64,000 nt of DNA, from assembly GCF_019457475.1 (NCBI RefSeq), contig NZ_CP080413.1, positions 558,001-622,000 on the forward strand, given 5' to 3'. Below, in pieces: positions 19,101 to 26,750 of the stretch. The notes below the pieces were generated by a model. That model searched no databases. It was not told the DNA's origin and saw only the letters and a list, made by a program, of their open reading frames with translations. The first letter of the stretch is position 1; every line of letters starts with the position of its first letter. Source of the stretch: Shewanella acanthi. Its GTDB lineage: Bacteria; Pseudomonadota; Gammaproteobacteria; Enterobacterales; Shewanellaceae. Position numbers and translations under genes: made by a program.

Positions 19101-19778
19101 ATTGACCGCCGTATTGCGTCCCAAAGTGCGCGCATTACCCGCGAGGTGGGCGAGGAGTTATTCCTCGATGGTGTATCCGAATCTGCGGTACGTATTCGCT
19201 CTAAGATCAGTGAATTAGAGTTCTGGCCTGAGCTTGAGCAGTTCGTTAAAGCCTTTAAACAGTGGAAGGCCGATGGCTTTAATGGTCTACCGGATGAGGA
19301 TTACACCAACAGTATGCGCCGCGCGCTGGACATCATTGGCCGCGCCGCCTTAACCGGTGGTATCGCTAAGCTTCTGGAAATTGAGCTGCGCCTCAAAGAA
19401 GGTAACAGCGACCTGATTATCCGCACCGACCGTCAGCTAAACGAATCATCGAGCCACGGTATGGCTTACTTAATTTTGTGTAAGTTCCTGCTGGCCTTTA
19501 CCCGTCTGCTGCGTGGCCGCGCGGATGTGACCATCCATTGGCCAATCGATGAGCTGGGCACACTGCACCACACCAACGTGAAGAAGATTTTCGATGCCTG
19601 TGGTAACAACAATATCAGCGTATTAGGCGCCTTCCCGAACCCTGAATCAGAGGTGCTGAACCTGTTCGAAAACCGTTACATCATCAACAAACAAACCAAG
19701 AAATTGCAGGTGGTGAAGCCAAAAGCCAACCCGATTGCTGATCTGTTGAGTAAACGCCTGACCAAGGAGGCAATCTAA
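16107..19778 (+). CDS. SMC-like coiled-coil ATPase (condensin/MksB/JetC type)
   Basis: The 1223-residue protein has the architecture of an SMC ATPase. The N-terminal half-site contains Walker A GTNASGKTT (30-38). Two long Glu/Lys/Arg-rich coiled-coil arms (about 265-530 and 610-930) flank a non-coiled central segment (about 535-605) in the hinge position. The C-terminal half-site has Walker B IHWPIDELGTL with D1148-E1149. The canonical LSGGQ signature is replaced by SSSHGMAY (about 1113-1120). The divergent N-terminus and short hinge are closer to MukB/MksB/JetC than to canonical Smc. It is first in a three-gene operon, with its stop overlapping the next start as TAATG. The likely role is DNA loop extrusion or topology sensing, in chromosome organisation or plasmid exclusion. 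This is inference. Confidence 0.8.
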   Translation: MPSLIRIVLIDTHLPGVVELALNGHTNICGTNASGKTTLQRLVPVFYGEYPSRVVPSTRDSFERWYLPHDSSYIIYEYQKADGLLYQAVLASAGDGKGVNYRFIAKGFELSDYIKSQNGDTILCHTMAELGRELKRQGVATTNLLNTREYRAIIQNDRTLLSTGSNRSELRSYAHQFALCEGEHSLRHIEKLAKAVHSKEGKMETVKSMIAAILEEDGVNPPSSRLNPQRVEAWIRESQLIQGFEVIRPEFEKLEQEFNQLLSAELRLSSLSRGYRNDESLEADRQEIQQTLSKELNLKLRLLDDEWKEQRDELNLDLSAAKGDVAKCEYELDAIEEQHGAFLDANIEQAKADLDMLPSWRADMENLSERHKLQTEKHQDIEAAYNARRSKIGEQLNRELEGLHADQDAQREARDKQREVARADIDALESQWRSQMDAGKASFSEQEYQFKLNAAELKLRVDGVTYTEEEKLSLAIFDERIHRADEEQESCNAKVERLTGEERKLRAKRDQANEALRIASLRVNERQTALDELHHMLFPQSHTLLEFLRKEAQGWEQNLGKVIAPELLHRTDLHPTVTGSSDTVFGVQLDLKALDVPEYAASEQELRIRLSKAEEALQSAQELQSEAESQLVAINAELDKLSRELTFARTAYKNSRDDLRRLFDEKRSEQDKINKALAERKSFAQQRLTQLDGELKQLKHQHQLWLEEQKELALEARMEKQAYWQEVIGALDNQLGQIKATIDARRESAKTEQKACETWYKNELKSRGVDEDNILKLKQQIRELETKLTRAEQRRSEVLRFDDWYQHTWLIRKPKLQTQLSDVKRAASEIDQQLKAKTQEVKTRRAQLETERKACDAAQVEASENLTKLRAVMRKLSELKLPANNEEAQGSLGERLRQGEDLLLKRDYLMGSVKQYVEHFDSVIASKSGSGLAETWERAREESSFINDKGIRLLDYRKLVPQLEQLLNVMVPQSITALREQGRIFGVDLTSFYDVLADIDRRIASQSARITREVGEELFLDGVSESAVRIRSKISELEFWPELEQFVKAFKQWKADGFNGLPDEDYTNSMRRALDIIGRAALTGGIAKLLEIELRLKEGNSDLIIRTDRQLNESSSHGMAYLILCKFLLAFTRLLRGRADVTIHWPIDELGTLHHTNVKKIFDACGNNNISVLGAFPNPESEVLNLFENRYIINKQTKKLQVVKPKANPIADLLSKRLTKEAI

Positions 19779-20443
19779 TGAGCGCACAGACAATGGAGTC
19801 GACCCAAACCGTCTTAGTGGGAACGGGCGCCCTGATTGAACTTCTGCTTAAGGGTGAGTTTATTTGCCGCACCACCAACGAAGATGGCTGGCGCGCATTA
19901 AAGAACAACAGCACCCGCGAGCGCGTTGAGGCTTATCTCAATCAAATTAACCGCACTGTGGCATCGGCCGCCGAAGGCGATGTGTTTTTCTGTGGTTATC
20001 TGCAACTTGGTGATAGTGAACGTAAGGTGATTTCATCGCAGTTTAAGGATATCTGTCAGGCACTTATCCCTATGGTGGAATGGCTGGTATTAGTGCAAGA
20101 AGCCAGTGGCCAAGATGCGCCATTAAGCGAAGGCGCACCTGTGCGTTTAACTGAGCTACAAAGCCGCATTGAAGACACCCCCGCGTTTCGCGAGCAGCTC
20201 GCTAAGTTAAGCCAATACCGCTTATTTGGCTCGACCAGTAGTAACAGTGATGCCCAGATCAAGTTAGTCTTTAAGCGCTTAGTCGAGCTTGGCTATCTAG
20301 TCCGCCCAAACGTGGAGAAGCAAATTTATATCGCTACGGGTAAGCTTGATTACCTCTACGAAGTAATACGTTTCATCGATGAAACCGAGGGCCTAAGCCT
20401 CGAGGCGCAGGCAGAAACGGCAACCCAGCGGGACCTTATCTAA
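19778..20443 (+). CDS. KITE-like (MksE/JetB-type) SMC accessory protein
   Basis: The 221-residue, mostly helical protein has no signal peptide. The C-terminal half contains a winged-helix-like pattern (DAQIKLVFKRLVELGYLVRPNVEKQIYIATGKLDYLYEVIRFI, about 152-200). This matches the tandem winged-helix KITE subunits MksE and JetB in size and position. The first base of the start codon is the last base of the SMC stop (TAATG), implying translational coupling and a fixed subunit ratio. Its assignment rests on size, operon order and this fold hint. A profile search against DUF4194 and MksE would decide it. Confidence 0.65.
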   Translation: MSAQTMESTQTVLVGTGALIELLLKGEFICRTTNEDGWRALKNNSTRERVEAYLNQINRTVASAAEGDVFFCGYLQLGDSERKVISSQFKDICQALIPMVEWLVLVQEASGQDAPLSEGAPVRLTELQSRIEDTPAFREQLAKLSQYRLFGSTSSNSDAQIKLVFKRLVELGYLVRPNVEKQIYIATGKLDYLYEVIRFIDETEGLSLEAQAETATQRDLI

Positions 20444-20502
20444 TGCAAGCACATGAATTTATGCCGCTAGGTCTTGCCAAGGGAGGCCTCGATGAGCACT
20501 AA
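20443..20502 (+). CDS. Possible 19-codon coupling ORF between KITE-like and kleisin-like genes
   Basis: The KITE-like stop codon is again part of TAATG. The ATG at 20443 opens MQAHEFMPLGLAKGGLDEH, ending with TAA at 20500-20502, past the kleisin-like start at 20492. The kleisin-like ribosome binding site GGGAGG (20481-20486) lies inside it. A translated micro-ORF here would keep ribosomes moving across the gap. It may never be a stable peptide; it could be chance. Confidence 0.35.
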   Translation: MQAHEFMPLGLAKGGLDEH

Positions 20503-21712
20503 CTTACATCAGGCTGGGGTTAAGCTTCTTAAGCAGTTAGGTCGCCACGCTGACATCATTATGGACGCCTATCTTGCGGGCTCCATTAATGAAACTAGCC
20601 ACGATCCCGCTGTGATTGAAAAGCTAAAACAGGCCGGCATTTTATGGCGCCCAGCGCCAGAACAGGAACTGCGTCTTAAGCGCTCGGTGCGTGCACTGCT
20701 CGAAGAAGGCTTAAGCGATGAGCGTAATCGCCAAATCGACTCCAATGTCGGCTCGGCGATGGCGACTATTAAAACCTTAGCGGATCACTACAAGGAGGCG
20801 CGTCATCACTCGGATTACAGCGCCGCCGAAGCCTATTTGGCGGACTTAAACGAGCATGTCTATAGCTTTGCCGACGGCCTACGCTATTCCATTCGTGTGC
20901 TTTGGGGACGAATCAATAACGAGTTCGGTTATGTGGGCACTATCAACGCCAAAATTCGTGAAAACGAATTGGCACAGAGTCAGGTATCTGAGCTGTTAAA
21001 TGGTCTTGAGATGTTCCAGTTCAGCGAGCTCGGTGAAATCGCCGGTGATATTCGCGAGCTGCGTAAACTGCTGGTGACCACCTTACAGGAAACCATGAGC
21101 GATTGCGCCCAGGAGCTTAGCGTAGTGCAGGGGCGGTTACTCGAACTGCTCGGTCGCTTTAGGCAAATTCGGGGTCGTACGCGTCTGCTCAAGGGCTGGC
21201 TTTTGTACACAGATTTGCATCCGGATTATCAGCCAATGGATCACGTCTCCCATAAGGAGATCCCAAGTCTGTTTAATCGCGCTGAGACGTTACTTGCGCC
21301 AGCGTCTGTGGATGTGCACAACACTAGCCAAGAAGTTGAGCTGATGAACATAGTTGCCCATATCAAGGCGATTAGCCGTCACAGCTTAGTCGAAGTGGCA
21401 CGCGAGCAAGATGTGGCGGTATCACTGACGCAAACTGAAGATTTTGATATCCCAGATAACCCGCTTAAACAGGCGGTGGATAGTTACTTTGTGGATGTGA
21501 TTGAGTCTGGCCTAAGGCAGTCGGCGCTCGAATACTTACATTCCAAACAGTTGCCGTGGGATTCTGAAAGCTGGATTTACCAAGTGATCGGCGGTTATGA
21601 AGGCCTACCCGATGAGCACAAGGCCTACTTTGAGCTTGAGCCATTAGGTGAGCCGCACCCCATATATAATGGTAACTTTATTATCCGCGATGTGGAATTG
21701 TGGTTAGCCTAA
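20492..21712 (+). CDS. Kleisin-like (MksF/JetA-type) SMC accessory protein
   Basis: The 406-residue, strongly helical protein starts at the ATG at 20492, with GGGAGG five bases upstream. A TTG frame from 20474 is rejected because it places the start before the ribosome binding site. The N-terminal part (about 1-90) looks like a winged-helix segment. Long helices (about 95-240) follow, including IRELRKLLVTTLQETMSDCAQELSVVQGRLLELLGRF, which could bind the SMC neck. The C-terminal region (about 340-406) is compact. It shares the operon with the SMC-like ATPase and KITE-like protein, so a kleisin role (MksF/DUF3375-like) is inferred from context and secondary structure. No catalytic motif is seen. 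Confidence 0.6.
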   Translation: MSTNLHQAGVKLLKQLGRHADIIMDAYLAGSINETSHDPAVIEKLKQAGILWRPAPEQELRLKRSVRALLEEGLSDERNRQIDSNVGSAMATIKTLADHYKEARHHSDYSAAEAYLADLNEHVYSFADGLRYSIRVLWGRINNEFGYVGTINAKIRENELAQSQVSELLNGLEMFQFSELGEIAGDIRELRKLLVTTLQETMSDCAQELSVVQGRLLELLGRFRQIRGRTRLLKGWLLYTDLHPDYQPMDHVSHKEIPSLFNRAETLLAPASVDVHNTSQEVELMNIVAHIKAISRHSLVEVAREQDVAVSLTQTEDFDIPDNPLKQAVDSYFVDVIESGLRQSALEYLHSKQLPWDSESWIYQVIGGYEGLPDEHKAYFELEPLGEPHPIYNGNFIIRDVELWLA

Positions 21713-21731
21713 GCTAATCTGCATTCTTTCC

Positions 21732-21771
21732 AAAAAAGCGCTAAAGAGCTGGGTCTTTTTAGCGCTTTTTT
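21732..21771 (+). terminator. Rho-independent terminator of the SMC-like operon
   Basis: A 14-base A/T-flanked stem (AAAAAAGCGCTAAA / TTTAGCGCTTTTTT) with a 12-base loop starts 19 bases after the kleisin-like stop. No fourth gene follows within the transcript. Confidence 0.9.
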
Positions 21772-22275
21772 ATTTCGAGTACATTTTAATTTATTTAGAG
21801 GGCAGTGAGCCATTTTATAAACAGCAGCACCTACTGGAAGAAAGCCTAAAGCCAGTGTAATGGCACTAATACTTGCCTGTTATCTAGGGTTCTTACTTTT
21901 TACTTGAAATTTTCTAGAGTTTTATGCTTTTTATGTTGTTTGTTTAGCGATAAATTCTAGTAAATATTCGTCGGGAGATGAAACAAAGCTCCGTTGGTTA
22001 TTGTTTCGTAATTTATTTGTAATTTTTTAGATCTTTCTACATTTCATGGACTTAGCGTATTTTTTACTCTATACATTTTTATCTATTATTAATCAATGTG
22101 ATAAAGATTTTGTGTGATTTGCCTGCCAAATTTTACCCGAAAAAACTGCAATTTATGGATTGAAATTCATGCCAGCATGTTTCACTATGCCCCGCTTAAA
22201 TAATAAGGGAAGCTCGACTGGTACTCATCAAGGAAGTTGAATGACTCAAGATGGTCACATCGGGGAATTGCACGC
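21772..22275. other. Long AT-rich intergenic region before the transporter gene
   Basis: About 500 bases without a supported gene. GGGGA at 22262-22266 is a plausible ribosome binding site of the transporter. No JetD/MksG-like nuclease frame is hidden here on either strand. Confidence 0.5.
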
Positions 22276-23529
22276 ATGATCAAATCACTTTCAACACGGA
22301 TCTTTATTGGTCTGTTTTCAGGTCTCATTCTTGGCAGCTTAGTTCAATATTTTGCTAGTGACATAGGTTTTTTAACTGGCGATCTTGTGGATCTGGCTAC
22401 GGGCGTTGGCACTATGTTCGTCAATATGATCATGATGCTAGTGGTGCCATTAGTCTTTGTCAGTATTGTTTGCGGTGTGTGTGAGCTGCAGGATTTAAAA
22501 AGTTTTGGCCGACTAGGCGGTAAAACCTTTGGTTTTTATATCATCAACACCTTAGTCGCGATTGCGACGGCGCTGATGGTGGCGCTGATCCTCGAACCCG
22601 GAAAGGGCGTAGATATGACCAGCAATGCTGGCGTTGCACTAACCGCGACCGAGTTGCCGAGTTTAATGGCGCTGGTGGTGGATATCGTTCCACGCAACCC
22701 TATCGCGGCGTTTATGTCGGGTAATATGCTGCAGGTGATCTTTATGGCGTTGATGCTGGGCGGTGTGATTAAATCCCTTGGCGAAACGGCTATTGGCGCG
22801 GTTCGTGGCTTTCAAACCGCTAACAAGATCATGATGAAGCTGATTTCCGTGGTGATGAGCCTAGCGCCTTATGGTGTATTTGCGCTGATGTATAAGCTGG
22901 GTGCGACCTTAGAGGCGGCAATCTTTATCAGCGTAATTGAATATGTGGCGCTGATTATTTCACTGTTACTAATGTGGATTTTTGTGGTTTACCCTGTGGC
23001 AGTCGGCCTGTTTACCCCAATTTCGGCTAAAATGTTCCGCGAGAAAACCCAAGAGCAAGTGCTGTTCTCGCTTTCTACAGCCAGTTCAAATGCAACCATT
23101 CCGGTCACTATGCGTACCTTGACCGACAAACTTGGCGTTAATCGCGCTGTAGCTGGCTTTGGTGTACCGCTCGGCGCGACCATGAATATGGGTGGTGTGG
23201 CAATTTATATCACTATTGCGATTTTCTTTGTGGCGAATGCCTTTGGCATGCCAATTACCGATGCGCAGTTACCGTCACTGCTGTTTAGCGTGTTCTTATT
23301 GTCAGTTGGCGCAGGTGGTGTACCTGGTGGCGGTATGGTGATGATAGGGGTGTTAATCCATCAGATGGGATTACCGATTGAAGCCTTTGCGATTGTGGCG
23401 GCGCTCGACCGTATTATCGATATGGTGCTGACCTCCTGTAACGTGGTAGGCGATACCGCGGTATTAACCATTGTTGATCAGACAGAAAAAGCTCACCACA
23501 CTGAGCTGGCTGGTGAACAAACAAGTTAA
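22276..23529 (+). CDS. DAACS-family dicarboxylate/amino acid:cation symporter
   Basis: From the ATG at 22276 the protein has 417 residues and begins IKSLSTRIFIGLFSGLILGS, the usual start of this family; an upstream TTG at 22237 is less likely. It is a polytopic inner-membrane protein with about eight transmembrane helices and two re-entrant loops. The first serine-rich loop reads LSTASSNATIPVT (about 271-283). The TM7 signature, normally NMDGT, is NMGGV here (304-308), so the sodium-binding aspartate is missing, as in some SstT-like branches. The substrate could be an amino acid or dicarboxylate but cannot be read from sequence. The gene is monocistronic. Confidence 0.88.
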   Translation: MIKSLSTRIFIGLFSGLILGSLVQYFASDIGFLTGDLVDLATGVGTMFVNMIMMLVVPLVFVSIVCGVCELQDLKSFGRLGGKTFGFYIINTLVAIATALMVALILEPGKGVDMTSNAGVALTATELPSLMALVVDIVPRNPIAAFMSGNMLQVIFMALMLGGVIKSLGETAIGAVRGFQTANKIMMKLISVVMSLAPYGVFALMYKLGATLEAAIFISVIEYVALIISLLLMWIFVVYPVAVGLFTPISAKMFREKTQEQVLFSLSTASSNATIPVTMRTLTDKLGVNRAVAGFGVPLGATMNMGGVAIYITIAIFFVANAFGMPITDAQLPSLLFSVFLLSVGAGGVPGGGMVMIGVLIHQMGLPIEAFAIVAALDRIIDMVLTSCNVVGDTAVLTIVDQTEKAHHTELAGEQTS

Positions 23530-23551
23530 TTTATACAGGGTGAGTAGTGAT

Positions 23552-23577
23552 AAAAGCCGCTTGTTAGCGGCTTTTTT
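23552..23577 (+). terminator. Rho-independent terminator of the DAACS transporter gene
   Basis: AAAAGCCGC and GCGGCTTTT form a nine-base stem with loop TTGTTA and end in TTTTTT. It is 22 bases after the stop. Confidence 0.9.
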
Positions 23578-23597
23578 GTGTCTCAAATTTGGTTGAT

Positions 23598-24083
23598 TTA
23601 GATTTCAGAGCATTTCTGCTTTAGTTGGCTAACGGCTTGGTTAAAACCGACAACCGCCAGATCTGAGTTGATGTATTTACTCGACGTAAAGGAGATGGCT
23701 TCAAGATGCAGTTTATCAGCCCTAAATTGGCTTAGGCGCTCCCAAAGATTGCCATTAGTTTTATGTTCACTAGTAAACTGGGTTTGGGTTGCAAGGCCGC
23801 GGAGTTTTAACCACTTTTGTTCGGCGCTGCTGATAATAAGCACGCTTTGATCTGCGCTATTGCTGGCGAATGCTTCTGCCATAGTGACATTGAGTGTTGG
23901 CTGAGCGTCACCCACTGAGCAGGCGAGTGTCAGTTTTAGATCTCGGTCAATAAAGTCGATGCTGTGATAGCTTGCGGTTGTGGCTTCATTAGTGGCGGAG
24001 GCGGCTAAATCGTCGGCATGTGCATAGCTCCATAGGCTGACGAATAATAAGGGGAGTAATGTTTTCTTGATTAGGTTCTTCAC
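23598..24083 (-). CDS. Secreted protein of unknown function
   Basis: The 161-residue protein has a clear Sec signal peptide (KNLIKKTLLPLLFVSLWSYAHA, cleavage near residue 23), so it is periplasmic or secreted. I do not recognise the mature part. It has two cysteines, one in LTLACSVGD near the start and one four residues from the end (KCSEI), which could form a disulfide. The middle alternates short strands and helices. It is monocistronic and convergent with the transporter gene. It is likely a Shewanella-restricted hypothetical protein. Confidence 0.7.
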   Translation of the reverse strand: MKNLIKKTLLPLLFVSLWSYAHADDLAASATNEATTASYHSIDFIDRDLKLTLACSVGDAQPTLNVTMAEAFASNSADQSVLIISSAEQKWLKLRGLATQTQFTSEHKTNGNLWERLSQFRADKLHLEAISFTSSKYINSDLAVVGFNQAVSQLKQKCSEI

Positions 24084-24485
24084 TTTACGACCTTGTGAAC
24101 TTGCAATCTTTGTATGGTGTGGGTTGTTAATATTGTATATGTGTCAAATTGTCAGACATTATACTTATTTTTGACGCAATAGAATAAACAATAAACTTAT
24201 GTTAACTATGTTTTTTCAATCTCTTTGTAGAAATTTGCATCAGGTCACGATTTGTTGAAAACGACATTCAGTTCTAAACTGAAAATTAACTTAAAAAATG
24301 TAAAATATCGGAATAGGCTAAAGAATTTGTTAGCGGATGCCAATTTTTTAAAGGCATAAAAAAGCCACTTGAAATCAGTGGCTTTAATTAACATGCTACT
24401 TGGTATTTCTTGACAATATCCTTTCAAGGCTGAGTATATATGGTAATTTAACGCAATACTTTTGCCATTCTTTATTAGGTGTCAC
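24084..24485. other. Intergenic region with a minus-strand terminator
   Basis: About 400 AT-rich bases upstream of the secreted protein gene and downstream of the UPF0114 gene. Apart from the terminator at 24358-24385, no gene or clear signal is visible. Confidence 0.45.
24358..24385 (-). terminator. Terminator of the UPF0114 gene
   Basis: On the minus strand AAAGCCACT and AGTGGCTTT form a nine-base stem followed by T residues (forward A-run at 24358-24363). It lies about 100 bases after the UPF0114 stop. The same GCCACT/AGTGGC stem recurs in the fbp terminator at 25410. Confidence 0.7.
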
Positions 24486-24980
24486 TTATTTATGGCGGCT
24501 AATTTTATCTAAGTAACCCATAGCAAATGCCGAAATTACAAAGGTGATGTGGATAAGCAGATACCACATGATTTTGTCGTTATTGATCTGTTCGACATTC
24601 ATGAAAATTTTGAGCAGATGGATTGATGAAATTGCTACGATTGAGGCCGCCACCTTGTTTTTAAGGGAACCTGAGTCTAATTTTCCGAGCCAGCCAAGTT
24701 TTTCACTGTCATCACCTACATCGAGTTGGGAGACGAAGTTCTCGTAGCCTGAAAACATCACCATTACGATCAGGCCACCGACTAAAGTGATATCAATCAG
24801 CGATAGGGTGACTAGTACTAAATCCACTTCGGGCATTTCGAAAATGATGGGGAGAACATGAAAAATTTCTTGGAAGAATTTAATACCTAAGGCCACTAAT
24901 ACCAGACTCAGTCCCAAATAGATGGGCGCCATGATCCAGCGTGATGCATACATAAGCCTTTCAAATAATTTTTCGACCAT
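24486..24980 (-). CDS. UPF0114/TIGR00645 inner-membrane protein (YqhA-like)
   Basis: The 164-residue protein has about four membrane segments and the family's opening ([20 protein letters not shown]). The family loop [11 protein letters not shown] and the segment [19 protein letters not shown] are also present. The length matches the YqhA family. The function is unknown; it is inner-membrane by prediction. The gene is monocistronic, with a terminator about 100 bases downstream. Confidence 0.88.
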   Translation of the reverse strand: MVEKLFERLMYASRWIMAPIYLGLSLVLVALGIKFFQEIFHVLPIIFEMPEVDLVLVTLSLIDITLVGGLIVMVMFSGYENFVSQLDVGDDSEKLGWLGKLDSGSLKNKVAASIVAISSIHLLKIFMNVEQINNDKIMWYLLIHITFVISAFAMGYLDKISRHK

Positions 24981-25467
24981 TCAATAAACCCTTAAAGACA
25001 ATGACTCTAGATCTGGCTCTCAGCATGAGCCTAATGAGCTGAAACAATAACATAAGTCACAACGGCTGCGCTATCGAGCGATAGCAACGCCGTGAACTGA
25101 GCCTACTCTCTTTTGAGCTTAGCAAGCTACTGTTAAGCTTGATTTTAAATAAATTGCATTAGACGAAGATTAATTATCTTGTGGGATGTCGCCCACTCAG
25201 AAAAAGATGCGTTGTTAGCATGCACAATAAGAATGGGAATTAAAGTCGTGGGGCTTCATCCCTGATGTTGTCGAACATCACTATGAGGGAATTAAAGTTG
25301 ATTTCCTTTTGGTCTGGTGTAGGGTCAAGACCGACCCACGGCCGTAATACCGTAATTTCTCCATCAGTTATGCTGTATAAAAATCAAAATGTCGCATTCT
25401 GCATCAACAAAAAGCCACTGATAGTCAGTGGCTTTTGGAAAGTAAATTAAAAGCTGAGCGATTCTGC
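24981..25467. other. Intergenic region with possible degenerate repeat/coding remnant
   Basis: This is a stretch of 487 bases. The minus strand at about 25354-25252 reads in frame as RPWVGLDPTPDQKEINFNSL and on to a stop with no start codon or ribosome binding site. This suggests a broken gene or a dispersed repeat. GGGAATTAAAGT occurs twice (25235-25246 and 25287-25298). The fbp terminator lies at 25410-25436. Confidence 0.35.
25410..25436 (-). terminator. Terminator of fbp
   Basis: A 12-base perfect stem (AAAAGCCACTGA / TCAGTGGCTTTT) with a three-base centre is followed on the minus strand by TG and a T-rich stretch. It is 32 bases after the fbp stop. Confidence 0.8.
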
Positions 25468-26475
25468 TTACTCTATAGTTGGTTCTTCACTGTAATCAAC
25501 ATCATGGTAGCTTAAGCACATATCCACTTCATTGGCACTACCGAGAATAACCGCCACACGTTGGTGAATTTGCGTTGGTTGGATATCCAAAATAGTTTCG
25601 TAACCTGTTGTCGCTTTACCGCCGGCTTGCTCAACGAGGAAGGCCATTGGGTTAGCTTCGTACATTAAGCGCAGCTTATAAGGTTTTTTCGGATCTTTGT
25701 TGTCTGTTGGGTAAGTAAAGATACCGCCGCGGGATAATACCCGGTGCACATCGCCCACCATGGCGGCAATCCAGCGCATATTAAATGACTTTTCGCGAGG
25801 ACCAATTTTACCTAGTAATAAGTCAGCGATATAGGTTTGCATCGGCGCTTCCCAGAAACGCTGGTTCGACATATTGATGGCGAACTCTTGGGTATCAGGG
25901 CTAATGTTCATGGCGGCATTGGTCAGCACAAACTCATTGGTTTCTGGGTGCAGAGTAAAGAGTTGCACGCCTTGGCCAACGGTTAATGCCAGCATAGTCG
26001 ATGGGCCATAGAGCACATAACCTGCGGCGAGCTGATTGCGACCCGATTGTAAAAAGCTCTCTTCAGATAGATCGCCTTCGGTGGCTGGCCCCTTTGCTGC
26101 TGGTAATACAGAGAAAATCGTGCCGACTAAAGAGTTGATATCGATATTTGATGAACCGTCTAATGGGTCGAAACACACCAGATATTGGCCATTGGGGCTC
26201 ACTTCGACCACATGATCTTCTTCTTCCGATGCTAAGCCGCGTACAGTGCCATCGGCCTTAAGGGCATCTTTAAGCATGTCGTTGGTAATAATATCCAATT
26301 TCTTCTGGGTTTCACCTTGCACGTTTTCCTGCTCGGTCGCACCTAAAATACCCGCTAACGCGCCGTGGCGTACTGCATGACTAATGGCTTTTGAGGTATC
26401 AGCTAGGGTCAGTAGCAGGTGCGTGAGGGATTCGTTCACAGCCTTAGCGGCTAAGTGCTGGGCAAGTGTTTGCAT
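25468..26475 (-). CDS. fbp: Fructose-1,6-bisphosphatase, class 1
   Basis: The 335-residue enzyme hydrolyses fructose 1,6-bisphosphate to fructose 6-phosphate in gluconeogenesis. Metal-binding motifs are visible: ASEEEDHV (about 99-106) and [11 protein letters not shown] (about 122-132). The substrate-binding region includes [16 protein letters not shown] [19 protein letters not shown] (about 230-248) and the C-terminal [10 protein letters not shown]. The length and N-terminus QTLAQHL match class 1 enzymes. The gene is monocistronic and divergent from the DPP-IV peptidase gene across 275 bases. Gluconeogenesis matters for Shewanella because it grows mainly on lactate and amino acids. Confidence 0.97.
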   Translation of the reverse strand: MQTLAQHLAAKAVNESLTHLLLTLADTSKAISHAVRHGALAGILGATEQENVQGETQKKLDIITNDMLKDALKADGTVRGLASEEEDHVVEVSPNGQYLVCFDPLDGSSNIDINSLVGTIFSVLPAAKGPATEGDLSEESFLQSGRNQLAAGYVLYGPSTMLALTVGQGVQLFTLHPETNEFVLTNAAMNISPDTQEFAINMSNQRFWEAPMQTYIADLLLGKIGPREKSFNMRWIAAMVGDVHRVLSRGGIFTYPTDNKDPKKPYKLRLMYEANPMAFLVEQAGGKATTGYETILDIQPTQIHQRVAVILGSANEVDMCLSYHDVDYSEEPTIE

Positions 26476-26750
26476 GTTATATCCTTTAGCGATTCAACAT
26501 TGAGGTCGAGTTATTATTTGGTGCGAATGATAACTCAGTTAGGGGATAATTTCAGCGATGGCCTTGGGGTTTAGGTAATTTTTCAGCTTCTCTGCAGACA
26601 TGCTTGATTGCTGAGGTGCTAGGAAAGCACCCATCACGGTTTAAATTGTTACCTATATTGCATACGATTTTAATTTAACTTGGCACTCTGGCACAATGAA
26701 GGCCTTATAAATCGCCATCTTATAGGCGAATATGCTTTCAAGGAATAATA

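Noticed and set aside
16107..21712. A complete Wadjet (JetABCD) or MksBEFG defence system
   Set aside because: The SMC, KITE-like and kleisin-like genes are present, but no JetD/MksG nuclease frame exists around them and the operon closes with a terminator, so the complete system cannot be claimed.
25265..25450. 61-codon plus-strand frame upstream of the fbp terminator
   Set aside because: It runs through the fbp terminator hairpin and has no ribosome binding site; the minus-strand reading of the same region looks more like a remnant.
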